Source: Erinaceus europaeus
Lineage: Eukaryota > Chordata > Mammalia > Eulipotyphla > Erinaceidae
Direction: 5' to 3'
Assembly: GCF_950295315.1 (NCBI RefSeq)
Contig: NC_080177.1
Span: 76,395,786 to 76,459,785 of the forward strand
DNA: 64,000 bases
The notes under the pieces are model-generated. The model was not told the DNA's origin. It saw only the letters and a program-made list of their open reading frames with translations, and did not search any database. Shown piece by piece: positions 10,469 to 21,674 of this stretch (positions within the stretch are counted from its first letter, which is position 1; each line of letters opens with the position of its first letter). The position numbers and the translations under genes were made by a program.

Positions 10469-11480
10469 GGACTAGTATGTCACACTAACATAAATGAATA
10501 AAGCTCTATAGCAAATAACATGTTAAATAAATCTGACACAATAAGCACTTCTGCAGTGGGAATCATTTTTCCCACAGGATCTAGTGTTGCATGATGACTA
10601 ATATACTCTTGGGATAAAGGCTACATCTTCTATTTCCAAGCACACTGACACAACCCCAAATCAATTTTCTCCTCTTCTTGAACATAGTTCCAATCTGTCA
10701 AGATCATCCCTCGTTGGTCACCTCCCTTTTCCCATCATATTACTTAGGGACTGCCACTGCAAATCACAAAGATAAAGATTCAACAGAAAAAAAAAATGTA
10801 TTTGCTGAAATAGAGAATTCTGCAATGCCCACTTAAAACTGATTTACTGAAAGCTCATGAGATTTTTCTCTTCTCAGGGAGGGAAAAAAATTCAGTAATT
10901 CCCTTCCTCAAAATAAAAATAATAATATCCAGGGATATGTCAAGAACAGTGGAATTGTGGTAAATATCGACAAATGAAGCAGAGAGCATATTAAAGTTAA
11001 TAAAGCCCCCTTTTCTTAAGTCTGCTTGAGTGCTCTGGCATTGTACTATATTAGGGATATCTGATAGCTTATCTGAGTTTCAAATGAAAGACTTACAGGA
11101 TGAAAGTTGTAGAGGAAATAGAATGATTCACTCTGGAAGCCCTAGTTCTGTTCCTTATATTTGATTTGTGTCCTGGAAAATGATCTCTTTAAAGCAGTCC
11201 CAGGATACAGAAGAAATTATTTCCTATTTAAAAGAGAGAGATGGAGAAAAAAAGAATACACCTGCTCACAATTGTTCATTGACCTGCGTTAATTAGATTG
11301 AAGAATTCAAATATATATATATAATTATTGTGCATAATATTAACACATTACTTTACAACTTTATAGTACATGAAATAATAAACTGCTTATATTACATTAT
11401 ATAGAACTATATTATATGGTACTTTAATACTGTTTATAATATCATTATTAATTTAGTTTTACATGTAAAATAAAGTTTCT

Positions 11481-11662
11481 TTTTTAATTTCTTTATTGGG
11501 GGACTAATGGTTTACAGTTGACAATAAAATACAATAGTTTGTACATTCATAATATTTCCCAGTTTTCCATATAACAGTACAACCCCCACTAGGTCCTCCT
11601 CTGCCGTCATGTTCCAGAACCTGAGCCTTTCTCCCCACCCCAGAGTCTTTTACTTTGGTGCA
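11481..11662 (-). mobile_element. LINE-1 3'UTR, minus strand
   Basis: TTTCTTTATTGGGGGACTAA, TTTGTACATTCATAATATTT and GAGTCTTTTACTTTGGTGCA in the order expected for a reverse L1 3' end. Confidence 0.88.
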
Positions 11663-11743
11663 TTAAACTAGTAAAACAAAGTCTCAAAAGCAAACAAGCT
11701 GATGGAAAAAGAAGATTATTTATGACAAGGAAAGCTAGTTCTT

Positions 11744-11876
11744 TTTTTTTTTTAATGATAAACATAGGAGAGAGAAAGAACCAGGCATCACCCTGGTACA
11801 TGTGCTGCCAGGGATTGAACTCAGGACCTCATGCTTGAGAGTCAGATGGCCCATCCACTGCGCCACCTCCCAGACC
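11744..11876 (-). repeat. SINE-D with perfect 19-bp TSD
   Basis: Reverse SINE-D: poly-T, GAACCAGGCATCACCCTGGT, reverse B box GGGATTGAACTCAGGACC, reverse head GCGCCACCTCCCAGACC. The 19-base ACAAGGAAAGCTAGTTCTT is at 11725-11743 and 11877-11895, one of the cleanest insertion signatures in the window. Confidence 0.92.
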
Positions 11877-11895
11877 ACAAGGAAAGCTAGTTCTT

Positions 11896-13361
11896 ATTTA
11901 TCCTCAATACAACAGACAGAAAGTTGCCCACATCAGTGATTAATGGTCATCATCTGGAGCTGTAAGTCCTCAGGGAAAGTTTTGTAGAGAATCAGATTGG
12001 AGCTAGACTTGGAGGGGTCAGCAAATTAAAAGATCTTAATATTTTGAGGATGACCTCTGCCCTGTCAAAGCTACCCAAGTAGATTTTACGTTTGCTCCCT
12101 TTTCTCAGTCTGCCCTAGTTCCAGCCACCACCATCCTCCACCTAACTGCCCATTGCACTTTATTTCCCTTTCCCTTTTGCCCAGTCCAGCCCATTGATCC
12201 CCTCGCCTGCTTTCTGTCCCTTATTTATAGTTTTTATGCTGTACTGTCTGGCTCATAGCAACTGCCCAACAAATGTGCTCAATCAAGGAATTATCGTTTC
12301 TTTTTTGGCTAGGTAAGCCCTGAAAAGTTTAATCTACACACACACACTGAAAGTCACCACAGCATACACTCAGTGTTCCAGAAATAGTGACTGAAGGTAA
12401 GAAAGAGAAAGGGAGAGAGGAAGAGATGCAGGGAGAGAAGGAAGGAAAGATTCAGCAAATACCAAAACTGTTGCATGAGTTTTGCTTGACTATCCTTGTT
12501 ATTATGATAACTCCTAGTTCCTTTGGAAGCATATAACACCACCATGACACAGTACAGAACAAAGGCAGGAAAGTCTATCTTAGCATTTGCTCTACTACAA
12601 CTGCTTCATAACTATTTGACTGAATATACTATTTTGAAAAATAATGAAAGTAATAAAAGTTACATAATTGCACCTAAATTAGCCCCAAAGTGGCATCACG
12701 ATTGCCTTCTTCTGGATTTCTAGATGCTGACTTATAACTAAATAGATGGGTTTTCTGTCATTTTAACAAGACTTTCACTTTAGTATTAAAAAAAAGTAGA
12801 TATGTATGATACAAATTATCTTACTAATAGTTTGAATCCTATAAAATCATTTCATTTATTAGAGAAATATAGTTCTAAATTTGGAGGTAATATTACTTCA
12901 GTGACACTACCAATGTGTACATTTTGATACACTATCAAAAACTGTACATGTTTACTACAGTAACTTATGCCATTAAGTTGGATAAGTTGGATTTAGCAAG
13001 TACCCACCAACAAGACTGTTTCATACTTAGTAACCCCAGGGTATGCCAGGCAGGAATAGCTTATTATGAAAGAAAAGTTGTTTTCCACTCTTCCTTGTCA
13101 ATTGTGCCCTCTGTTCCATTCTCCGTGTGGTAAGTTGTGAACACTATGCAGAGACGTAAATGCACTTGACTAAAGTTGACAACAAAGTCAGCTGGTCAAG
13201 AGCCAAGAGCTTATTATAGTGTAAACAATGTAATAAAAGAAAGTGGGACAGTGCAAGTTAAGAGGTGGCACAGTGGATAAAGCATAAGTTGAATAAAGAG
13301 AATTGGAACTAAAGTTTCCTAAAATTAGACAAATGTAATTTTGTTTTAAGTGTACTGCTCC
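11896..13361. other. Unique sequence with a short SINE-D scrap
   Basis: Mostly unrecognised DNA. 13262-13290 (GAGGTGGCACAGTGGATAAA) looks like a SINE-D head fragment. No exon supported. Confidence 0.45.
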
Positions 13362-13478
13362 CACTTTTTTCTTAACATAATCAGTGCTTCACACTAGCCT
13401 AGGTGATGCTCGAGACTGAACTCAGGGCCTCTTGCTTAAGAGTCCTATGATCTGTCCACTGAGCTACCTCCCGGGTCA
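13362..13478 (-). repeat. SINE-D-like, diverged
   Basis: Reverse B box GAGACTGAACTCAGGGCC, then GAGTCCTATGATCTGTCCAC and GCTACCTCCCGGGTCAC. Older than the 11744 copy. Confidence 0.7.
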
Positions 13479-14064
13479 CGCTGTCTGGTTTTTATGAAGC
13501 AAGATTTCTCTAAGAATAGTACCCTGCAATCTCAGGAGTTATTTCTCCGGAAATATAGCTGGCCTTAATAATTCTCTCTGATCTCCTACTGACATACTAA
13601 TAGCACATGCCTTCTATAACAAGTATTCTTTGATCTTCTTCCTACCCATTAAAAATACCAGAGTACACAGTTTTCTAAAAATTCAATGAGTTTATAAATT
13701 AGCTTCTCATATGAATCTTAGTAACTTGTAACTAGAGATAAAATAGAAAATATAGAAAAAGTCTAAAATAACACCATTATTCCACGTTCAAGAGTTCATC
13801 ATTAGTAGCATTCTCCTGAGTCCTCCTTGATTTGGTGCACTAAAAGTAGTCATTCATGCAACTAGCAACAAATAATTATTGATTGAGTTCTGTGTGCTAC
13901 TCATTATTTCAGGTATCAACAATGCTGCTATCAACAGAACAGATAAGATGACTGGGCCCATAAAACCAGCATATAGTCAGACTTCTGGGGACGCCAAAGA
14001 ACAACAACAAAAGCAAACTTGCACCCAAAACAAAAACAAAAACAAAAAAAGGTCCTAAGTTTTT
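13479..14064. other. Unique, ending in A-rich (AAAAC)n
   Basis: Nothing recognised until an A/C-rich simple stretch at 14004-14048. The run AGACTTCTGGGGACGCC at 13979 resembles the start of the X copy at 2107, but no X body follows. Confidence 0.4.
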
Positions 14065-14417
14065 TGTCTGTCTTTTTTTTTTTTTTTTTTTGCCTCCAGG
14101 GTTATTGCTGGGCTTAGTGCCTGCACCATGAATCCACTGCTCCTGGAGGCCATTTTTCCTCCTTTTGTTGCCCTTGTTGTAGCCTTGTTGTGGTGGTGGT
14201 GATTATTGTTATTGTTGTTGGATAGGACAGAGAGAAATGGAGAGAGGAGGGGAAGACAGAAAGGGGGAGAGAAAGACAGACACCTGCAGATCTGCTTCAC
14301 TGCCTGTGAAGCGACTCCCCATGCAGATGGGGAGCTGGGGGCTCGAACCGGGATCCTTACGCTGGTCCTTGCTTTGTGCCACGTGCGCTTAACCTGCTGC
14401 ACCACCGCCAGGCCCCA
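14065..14417 (-). repeat. SINE-A, long-tail form, minus
   Basis: Poly-T, reverse hairpin tail GCCTCCAGGG...CTCCTGGAGGCC, reverse B box GGGGGCTCGAACCGGGATCC, head ending CACCGCCAGGCCCC. Confidence 0.93.
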
Positions 14418-14689
14418 TTTGTTTATTTTTTAAGAAAAGCCCAGAACCTCACAGCACAACCTACAAAGATTGAAGACCGGGTGTCCACAGAATGGCAGGG
14501 GGAGACTACCGTAGGGTCAAAAGTGACTCAAATCCTGAGTGATTAGAGCAGCTGGGGAAAGGAGACATGCTGCAGGGGCCAAGCAGTAGCACTGGGGAAA
14601 CACAGGATGGCTGAATAAGGCAGACACAGGCCACAGGAGTCTGAGAAAGTCAGACACAGCTGGCTTTGAACCACTAACAGAAATATCCG
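14418..14689. other. Unique sequence
   Basis: No recognisable repeat or gene. Confidence 0.4.
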
Positions 14690-14990
14690 GTGTCAGGCGG
14701 TAGCACACCAGGTTACGCGCATGTGGCGCAAAGTGAAGGGACCAGCATAAGGATCCCAGTTCCAGCCCCCGGCTCCCCACCTACAGGGGAGTCGATTCAC
14801 AAGCGGTGAGGCAGGTCTGCAGGTGTCTGTCTTTCTCTCTCCTTCTGTCTTCCCCTTCTCTCTCCATTTCTCTCTGTCCTATCTAACAACGACGACATCA
14901 ATAGCAACAACAACAGTAACTACAACAAGGGCAACAAAAGAGAAAAAAAAAAAAAATATATATATATATATATATCTCCCCATCAATCAT
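14690..14990 (+). repeat. SINE-A with (TA)n end
   Basis: TGTCAGGCGGTAGCACACCA head, B box CAGTTCCAGCCCC, CAACAACAGTAACTACAAC tail, poly(A) and (TA)n. Confidence 0.88.
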
Positions 14991-14994
14991 CTGG

Positions 14995-15850
14995 GATAGG
15001 GAAATGGGGAGAATGGTGATACATAGATGGCCCTAATGTGAAGTATCTACTATCCATTTCATCCTAACCAGAAATGAGTAACAAGAACTACTGCTCCCTA
15101 GCTCCGCCCCCACCACCACTTCCATACACAATTCAACCACAGGCCGAAAGCTACTTAACCCCAAACAGCCGACACCAAGAAACTTAATAGTCACACTTTC
15201 CAAAAACAATGCAAGAAACAAACATTACAGGAAAGAAGCTGACATACAGAGGCAGAACCACACTCTCAGCAGATCTCTCAGCACAAACCCAAGAAACAAG
15301 GAGGGAATGGAATGACATTTTTTTTAATATTAAAAGACAAGGACCAATGAGATGTGACACAGCCTGGTTTCCTTAAGAGACTCACATCTCACTGAATGAA
15401 CACATTACAGTGTACAAGTACTGGAGGACAAGTCCCCACTCCCCACCTGCAGGGAAGGGAGCTTCAAGGGTGTTGAAGCAAGTCTTCAGGGTCCCTCTTT
15501 CTCTCTCTTTATTTCTCTCTGCTTCTACCCAATAAATAAATGAAATAGAATATAGAAAAAATAAAAGGCAATAACCACCAACCATGTGTAAACTACCCTG
15601 CCAAACTATCCTTTCAGTATGAAGGAGAAACCAAAAGTTTCCCAAACATACAAAAACTGAAGGAATTCACCAACAGCAACCTCACCTTGCAAGGACTACT
15701 GACCAGAGTCCTAGCGGAAAAGACATGAAGCAACTCCAGAGGAGGTAAGCTGAGGCAGGAAGTCGGACAACAGCGACAAAAGGAACAGACATACGGGGAG
15801 AGAATGCAGGAAGGACAGAGTGGTATGACCAACAAAGACCTAGACACAGA
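14995..15850 (+). repeat. Possible old LINE-1 5'-region-like sequence
   Basis: Phrases such as GAAACCAAAAGTTTCCCAAAC, ACAAAAACTGAAGGAATTCA and TTGCAAGGACTACTGACCAG recall the sequence just upstream of ORF1 in older mammalian L1s, and gross length fits. I judge this from memory of the pattern only. It is interrupted by a SINE-B. Confidence 0.3.
15395..15563 (+). repeat. SINE-B, diverged and 5'-truncated
   Basis: CACATTACAGTGTACAAGTA, a decayed B box, CCCCACCTGCAGGGAAGGGA, end CTACCCAATAAATAAATGAA. Confidence 0.78.
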
Positions 15851-15867
15851 CCAGAAACTCCTAAATC

Positions 15868-15992
15868 CTCATTTTTTTTCTTTTGCCTCCAGGGTTGTTG
15901 CTGGAGCGAATCCACTGCTCCTAGAGGCTTTTGTTTTTCCCCTTTTGTTGCCCGTGTTGCTTTATTTTTTTGTAGTTATTATTATTCTTGTC
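15868..15992 (-). repeat. SINE-A tail only
   Basis: TTTTTTTCTTTTGCCTCCAG, CTCCTAGAGGC, TTGTTGCCCGTGTTG. A severely 5'-truncated copy holding just the 3' hairpin and the CAA-rich region. Confidence 0.8.
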
Positions 15993-16635
15993 ACTGATGA
16001 CATAAGCCCTCTTGGGGCCCTCAGCAGGACCTTGCCCTCACTATAAAGTAGCAATGGTAAGGGCTGCCTCACTTTCTCAAGGGAGGCTGGATCCTACTCT
16101 GCCACTCGAGGAAGACTGGCCCTAAAATGAGCGCAGCCTAGAATGTTCCTAGCTGTGACCATGGACTGACAGTGACTCAAAGGTTACACAGGCTCCTATG
16201 CTAAATACGAATAGATACAGGCCCTAGGTCAGACCAATGGGGTTAACAGTTAATTGTCTTTCTATACCTTCCTCATGTTTGAGAACTACTCTCTGCTTTA
16301 CTCCAGCTTTTTAGTCCTATTCTCAACTCTGACACCATCTTCCCAGACAATAGTCCACCTGCATGTTAGCTATCAGGCTCAAACAAACATTACTTAAGTC
16401 ATGGAGCCCCTGGGGACATACCCAAAATCGACTTCCTAGCTTCTTCCCACACGAAGACCTCTAATCTCATCTGCTCTATTCCTATCTTTGGAACCCTGCT
16501 CATTAAACAAATTGTCCTGCAGATGCTACAATAATTCCATCCTAACTTCACTGAGCAGATGACTCCCTAATGTGTCCCGGAACCTCACCTCTCCAGAGCC
16601 CTGCCCCACTAGGGAAAGATAGAAACGGGCTGGGG

Positions 16636-17174
16636 ATAACTTGAGTCCACCAGCATATCAGATGCCAGGCTCAGGCAAAATCTAGGAAAGTCACGGGTAC
16701 CTAAAATAGAACTACTGGCTTTTTCCAAAACAGAGACCCCACATCTTCATCTGTAAGATCCAGCCTTTAGGTCCATGATTAGTCAACAATTTGCTTGGCT
16801 TTATAAGTTAACTCTTTTTTCAGCCACCGGGTTCCAGACGCTACCGTGATGCCAACAAGACTTCCTTGGGCGATGATGACCCCACCAGTGTGTCCTGGAG
16901 CCCTGCTTCCCCAGAGTGCTGCCCCACTAGAGAAAAAAAGAGACAGGCTGGGAGTATGGATTGACCTGCCACTGCCCATGATCAGCGGGGAAGTAATTAC
17001 AGAAGCCAGACCTTTCACCTTCTGCACCTGGGTCCATACTCCCAGAGTGTTAAAGAATAGGAAAGCTATCAGGTGAGGGGATGGGCTACAGAGTTCCGGT
17101 GGTGGGAATTGTGTGGAATTGTACCCCTCCTAGCCTATGGTTTTGTCAGTGTTTCCATTTTTAAATGTGAAAAG
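16636..17174 (+). mobile_element. Element X, inserted inside another X
   Basis: Starts within X (GTCCACCAGCATATCAGATG) and ends CTATGGTTTTGTCAGTGTTT with an A-poor tail. Flanks GAAACGGGCTGGGG (16622-16635) and GAAACAGGCTGGGG (17175-17188) form a 14-bp TSD taken from the host X. It carries the 5' block with TCTTTTTTCAGCCACCGG seen at 4.9 kb. Confidence 0.7.
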
Positions 17175-17315
17175 GAAACAGGCTGGGGGTATGGATTGAC
17201 CCGTTAATGGCTACGTCTAGCAGAGAAGCAATTATAGGAGACAGACCTCCCACCTTCTGTACCCCCAAAAGAATTTTGGTCCATACTCCCAGAAAGATAA
17301 AGAACAGGGAAGCTC

Positions 17316-17530
17316 TGGGACCGAGTGGTGGTGTACCTGGTTGAGCATACATGTTAGAATGTGCAAAGACCCAGGTTCAAGCCCCTGGTCCCCACCTGCA
17401 AGGGGAAAGCTTTGCGAGTAGTGGAGCAGGGCTGCAGGTGTCTCTCTGTCTCTCTCCCTTTCTATCACCCCCTTCCCTCTCGATTTCTGTCTCTATGCAA
17501 TAAATAAAGATAAAAAAAAAAAATTTTAAG
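17316..17530 (+). repeat. SINE-B in element X
   Basis: GGGACCGAGTGGTGGTGTAC head, AGGTTCAAGCCCC, end CAATAAATAAAGATAAAAAA. Left flank AAAGAACAGGGAAGCTC (17299-17315) is echoed at 17862-17878, after the next SINE. Confidence 0.88.
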
Positions 17531-17861
17531 GGGGGGCCTAGCGGTAGCGCAGCACATTAAGTGCAAGGACCAGAGTAGGGATCCCAGTTCAAGCCCCAGG
17601 TTCCCCACCTGCAGGGGGGTCACTTCACAGACGGTGAAGCAGGTCTGCAGGTGTCTTCCTCTCCTCTCTCTGTCTTCTCCCTCCTCTTTCCATTTCTCTC
17701 TGTTCTATCCAACAACGACAACAATAACAATAATAACCACAACAACGATAAGCAAGGGCAACAATAGGAGAAAAATGGCCTCCAGGAACAGTGGATTCGT
17801 AGTGCAGGCACCGAGCCCCAGCAATAACCCTGGATGCACAAAAAAAAAAAAAAAAAAAAAA
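17531..17861 (+). repeat. SINE-A, long-tail form, in the SINE-B tail
   Basis: GGGGGGCCTAGCGGTAGCGC head, CAGTTCAAGCCCC, hairpin tail GGCCTCCAGGAACAG...CCCTGGATGC, long poly(A). Together with the preceding SINE-B it lies between the 17-bp repeats noted there. Confidence 0.9.
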
Positions 17862-17985
17862 AAAGAATAGGGAAGCTCCCAGTGGAGAGGATGGAATATG
17901 GAACTCTGGTGGTGGAAACTGTGTGGAATTATACCCATTAGCTGACATTCTTGTAAATAATTATTTAATCACTAATAAAAAATTT

Positions 17986-18477
17986 AAGTAAAAAAAAGGA
18001 AGCTAGGCTACGTTCTATAATAAAAGCCAAAAATAAAAAACTATTCTTAAGATCCAGATGTAAAGTCTGAGTTACACAACAGTCACCAGACAGTCACAAC
18101 GCTGTGAAGCCGCGATCATGATGGAATACGGAGTGTTGTATGGACCACGTTTTAGACAAGGCGAGTATATGTCATTTCATTTCACTAAAAACGTGAGTTC
18201 CTTCATCCTCATGAATCCTCTTGTCATTTTCCTAACATCTGAATGGAGATCCACCCTCTCAAAGTATTTTTATTTTATTTTATATGAATTCCTGAACAAT
18301 GAAGTCAAGATTCTGGCATGTAGAATCAAAAAGAACACAGGCACTGCCTCTTCCCAGAAGACTCTCTGCAGACTGATTTCTCCTGGGCATGCTCTGCTCT
18401 TCTTTCACAATCGTCAACTGACTATGTGACAACGGTGTCATGAAGTATGCTGAACCTCTATGACCACACCAAAGAGA
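17986..18477. other. Unique sequence
   Basis: Contains a 103-codon plus frame (18118-18429) without recognisable domain. No splice or promoter signal ties it to a gene. Confidence 0.45.
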
Positions 18478-18590
18478 AGGCGATTCGGGATGGATGACTT
18501 GTCCGAGGTCATACAGCCAGCAACGGAGATGGGTAGCCCTGGCCTCCAGGCAGCCACAAGCCCAGCTCTTTTTCATCTCATCATCCTTTT
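18478..18590 (+). repeat. MIR fragment
   Basis: GATGACTTGTCCGAGGTCAT, ACAGCCAGCAACGGAGATGG and CTGGCCTCCAGGCAG follow the MIR core (GACTTGCCCAAGGTCACACAG...). An ancient SINE shared by mammals, which helps place the organism. Confidence 0.75.
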
Positions 18591-18621
18591 TGTATTTTAC
18601 CGTAAGTCTGAAGTTTTGTTT

Positions 18622-18910
18622 GGGTTTTTTTTAATATTTATTTATTTCCCCATTTGTTGCCTTTGTTTTATTGTTGTAGTTATTATGGTTGTTATTGATG
18701 TCATTGTTGTTGGATAGGACAGAGAGAAATGGAGAGAGGAGGGGAAGACAGAGAGGAGGAGAGAAAGACAGACACCTGCAGACCTGCTTCACCGCCTGTG
18801 AAGCGACTCCCCTACAGGTGGGGAGCCGGGGGCTCGAACCAGATCCTCACGACAGTCCTTGCGCTTTGCGCCATGTGCACTTAACCCGCTGCGCTACCAC
18901 CCGACTCCCT
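18622..18910 (-). repeat. SINE-A, minus
   Basis: TTTATTTATTTCCCCATTTG tail, reverse B box GGGGGCTCGAACCAGATCC, head CGCTACCACCCGACTCCC. Confidence 0.93.
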
Positions 18911-19222
18911 GTTTGTTTTTTTAAGTGCATATTGGAACTCTTCAATTCAGTAAGCTCCCCTTTTGCTCATGGAGGAACCACAGTGGGTCACAGAAACTGT
19001 AAAAACTCTCCCGAAGGCTTTGAGAGCCTTGTTTACTGCTCACTGATTGCCATGACAATGCGACCATAAATAGCTCGCAAGAGATTGCTGTGTATAACCA
19101 CGGGAGACATCCATATGCATGAGTCACCTGTCAGCTCGCCAAGCCCATCATTTCCAATACCTGTCAACATGCCATCAAGGTCTCTCTTGGTTGTTTTTTG
19201 TTTGTTTTTGTTGTTTTTTTTA
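18911..19222. other. Unique sequence
   Basis: No recognised repeat or exon. Confidence 0.4.
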
Positions 19223-19236
19223 AAGAAACGAAACTT

Positions 19237-19386
19237 CTGTCATCCTTTTTGGACTAGGATGACAGAGGACCAAGTGGGGGTTGTATTGTTATATGGAAAA
19301 CTGGGAAATGATATGCATGTACAAACTATTGTATTTACTGTTGAATGTAAAACATTAGTTCCCCAATAAAGAAATTTAAAAAAAAG
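19237..19386 (+). mobile_element. LINE-1 3'UTR with tiny 5' inversion
   Basis: GGATGACAGAGGACCAAGTG through CCCCAATAAAGAAATTT. Flanked by AAGAAACGAAACTTCT and AAGAAACAAAACTTCT (TSD). The first bases after the left TSD, GTCATCCTTTTTGGAC, are the reverse complement of L1 sequence just upstream, a twin-priming type inversion. Confidence 0.85.
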
Positions 19387-19399
19387 AAAAAGAAACAAA

Positions 19400-20177
19400 A
19401 CTTCTTGAAGAAGTTGAAACTCATGCATGCAGTACCACACAGATCTGTGCTTGAAGAAAACACAATCAGAAATGCCCACAGTTAGCCCGTAACTCAGGGA
19501 TGTCTCTGTCTTGCTCCCATAGCACAAGAATTTAGACTCCAAGACACAAACTTTTGAAATCACTATTTCATTTACAGTTGAACAATAGCCACTGACTTAA
19601 TTGGCATGAGATGTAAGAGGCAACAGACAGAATTCTCTCTCAGAATCTGCTAGGTCAAACCCCCAAAAGAGAACTTACCCTGATGGGCTGGACCTGCCCC
19701 GCCATTTTTAAGAAAGACTTTGGCCACTTGGGCGGGTTCAGTTACAAAGCACTGGTGTAAATGAGCAAGTGTTTATATTGAGAGACCATCAGTATTAACA
19801 GTCAGCAGGACAGATGGGTCAGCCCACCGGCTAGCAAGGTAAACAGGATGTAACTACTCATCTCTTGGAAGAGGACACAGGACAGGATTTCAGCTGATAA
19901 GAGTCAGGAATCAAGCAATCACTACAGTGAAAGGGAGAAAAGTAAGCAACGATCCACACAGACAACCTACTGGGGTGTGAGGTACCAGTTAGCAGAGGGG
20001 CCAGAAAGCAAACAGACCAAGACTGGGACAAAAAGTATGCCCATTCAGGACACTGGTAGTTAAAACAGCATGTCATAAATCTGACTCCAATACAAGATTT
20101 GTCTCATCCAAGGACCTCTTAGACACTGGCTGCCAAGTCCCCATTCACAGCTGCAAAAGAATAAGTGGCTTCACCTG
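19400..20177. other. Unique sequence
   Basis: No SINE, L1 or X. GTTAGCAGAGGGGCCAGAAA and neighbours give short minus frames only. Confidence 0.45.
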
Positions 20178-20189
20178 TCAGGAAATTTT

Positions 20190-20476
20190 TTTTTCTTTTA
20201 ATTTTTTTATATTTATTTATTTTCCCTTTTGTTGCCCTTGGTTGTTTTTATTTTTTTATTTTATTGTTGTTGTTATTGATGTGGTTGTTAGATAGGACAA
20301 AGAGAAATGGAGAGAGGAGGGGAAGACAGAGGGGGAGAGAAAGATAGACACCTGCAGACCTGCTTCACTGCTTGTGGGGAGCAGGTGGGGAGCCAGGGGC
20401 TCGAACCTGGATCTTTAGCCAGTCCTTGAGCTTCGGGCCACCTGAGCTTAACCCACTGCCCTACCACCCAACTCCC
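20190..20476 (-). repeat. SINE-A, minus
   Basis: TTATTTATTTTCCCTTTTGT tail, AGGGGCTCGAACCTGGATC, head CTACCACCCAACTCCC. Flanks CAGGAAATTTTTTT / CAGGAAATGTTTTTT (TSD). Confidence 0.92.
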
Positions 20477-20559
20477 AGGAAATGTTTTTTTGTTGCTACT
20501 GGAAAACATCAGCAAAAAATTAAAGCTCAAATGTGTAGACTATAAATGACTAGACCAAT

Positions 20560-20768
20560 GAACTTCCAAAAAAAAAAAAAAAAGGAGGGAGGGGAGCACA
20601 ACTATATCCCAAACTCGGTGAGAACTGGAACGTGGGGGGGGCAGGGAGGTGGAGGATCTTGGTGGAGGGCATGGTGACATGTACAGATCATGCATGCGCA
20701 TGAAACTATACCTCCAAAACCCTACAATATTGTAAAACAATGTCAAATCACTAGTAAAAAAAAAAAAT
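20560..20768 (+). repeat. Unclassified poly(A)-ended retroposon, X-like terminus
   Basis: A 180-base GC-richer body (GGAACGTGGGGGGGGCAGGG, TGGTGACATGTACAGATCAT) ends TGTCAAATCACTAGTAAAAAAA. That end resembles the AAATCACTAATAAAAAA terminus of element X. The body itself matches nothing else in the window. Confidence 0.4.
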
Positions 20769-20774
20769 CAAATA

Positions 20775-20960
20775 AGAGGTAAGTTTGTGGGACGAAGCAT
20801 ACCAAGTTGAACACACACATCGCAATATGCAAGGTTCCAGGTTCAAGCCTCCAGTCCACATCTGTAAGGGAGAAGTTTCATGAGTGGTAGAGAAGTGCTG
20901 CAGGTCTAGGTCTCTCTCTCTCTCTCTCTCTCTCCCTCTCCAACCAAACATAAAGTTAAC
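20775..20960 (+). repeat. SINE-B, diverged
   Basis: CACATCGCAATATGCAAGGT, B box CCAGGTTCAAGCC, long (CT)n, no clear tail. Confidence 0.75.
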
Positions 20961-21530
20961 AATCTAGAGAGCTGTACCCCTCTATGGATTTCACAGGCGG
21001 TGAAGCAGGAGAGGGGAAGGGATATAGAGCATTACTTCATGTCAGGCTTTATGCTCAGTACCTTCCATAGGTGACAACAATCAGCAAGTACTTTCAGAAA
21101 GTTCCATCCTTCATTTCGGCCTCTATAGCGAGAGGGAAGATCAAAGCATTCCCCTACTTGTAGCACTTGATGAGCAAAGCCAAAGGACAAAGTCAAAGCC
21201 ATGCCAAAGATGATAGCCAGCAAGGTGATTTTCAGAGGGTGGGACAGATCAGAAATAGAAGGTAGAAACGGGTAGGGAACTTGTGACAATCTTAATGAAC
21301 AATAGCAGAAACGGGCTCTGTGGTGGGTACCTACATGCTTGTGTGCTCATGGCAAGCCTGGATCAACTCAGCAGGTATCAACTGTCTGAAGGACCTAGAA
21401 TTAAAGAGTCACATTCCTTGAAATTCTCAAGGACAGATCAAGCTTACCTTTCCAGATTTCTTGTGTTATGAGTATATGATGCCCTCAGTAGTGTCTTTCC
21501 CACTAGAGACAGACAGAAACAGTCTGACAT
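20961..21530. other. Mostly unique, small SINE-A scrap at left
   Basis: 20988-21012 (TTTCACAGGCGGTGAAGCAG) is a SINE-A fragment. The remainder is unrecognised. Confidence 0.45.
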
Positions 21531-21674
21531 TGACTATATGAGGGGTGACTGACTATATGAGGGGTGACTATATGAGGGGTGACTATATGAGGGGTGACTA
21601 TATGAGGGGTGACTATATGAGGGGTACTATATGAGGGGTACTATATGAGGGGTGACTATATGAGGGGTGACTAT
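21531..21674. repeat. 15-bp tandem repeat, nine copies
   Basis: Nine tandem copies of TATATGAGGGGTGAC. Two copies lack one G (TATATGAGGGGTAC) and the first is extended by a duplicated TGAC. There are no spacers, so it is a minisatellite. Confidence 0.95.

Larger units (their letters stand above)
9563..11480. other. Mostly unique 1.9 kb
   Basis: The longest SINE-free stretch of the left half. It contains (CTT)n at 10361-10413 and (CA)n at 10441-10468. Minus frame 9626-9913 has no domain I recognise and I do not call it. Confidence 0.5.
16137..17985 (+). mobile_element. Element X, outer copy split by three insertions
   Basis: X sequence in three blocks: 16137-16635, 17175-17315 and 17862-17985. 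The first gap is a second X; the second gap holds a SINE-B and a SINE-A. Joined, the blocks give roughly 0.75 kb collinear with other X copies, ending TTAATCACTAATAAAAAATT. The 5' part contains CCTAGCTGTGACCATGGACT, shared with the 23.3 kb copy. Confidence 0.72.

Noticed and set aside
18689..19069. Recurrent protein-like frame beginning [19 protein letters not shown] seen dozens of times on both strands
   Set aside because: It is the minus-strand translation of SINE-A. The similarity reflects the repeat's DNA, not a protein family.
21531..21674. CRISPR-like array
   Set aside because: 15-bp units are strictly head-to-tail with no spacers, and the genome is a mammal.
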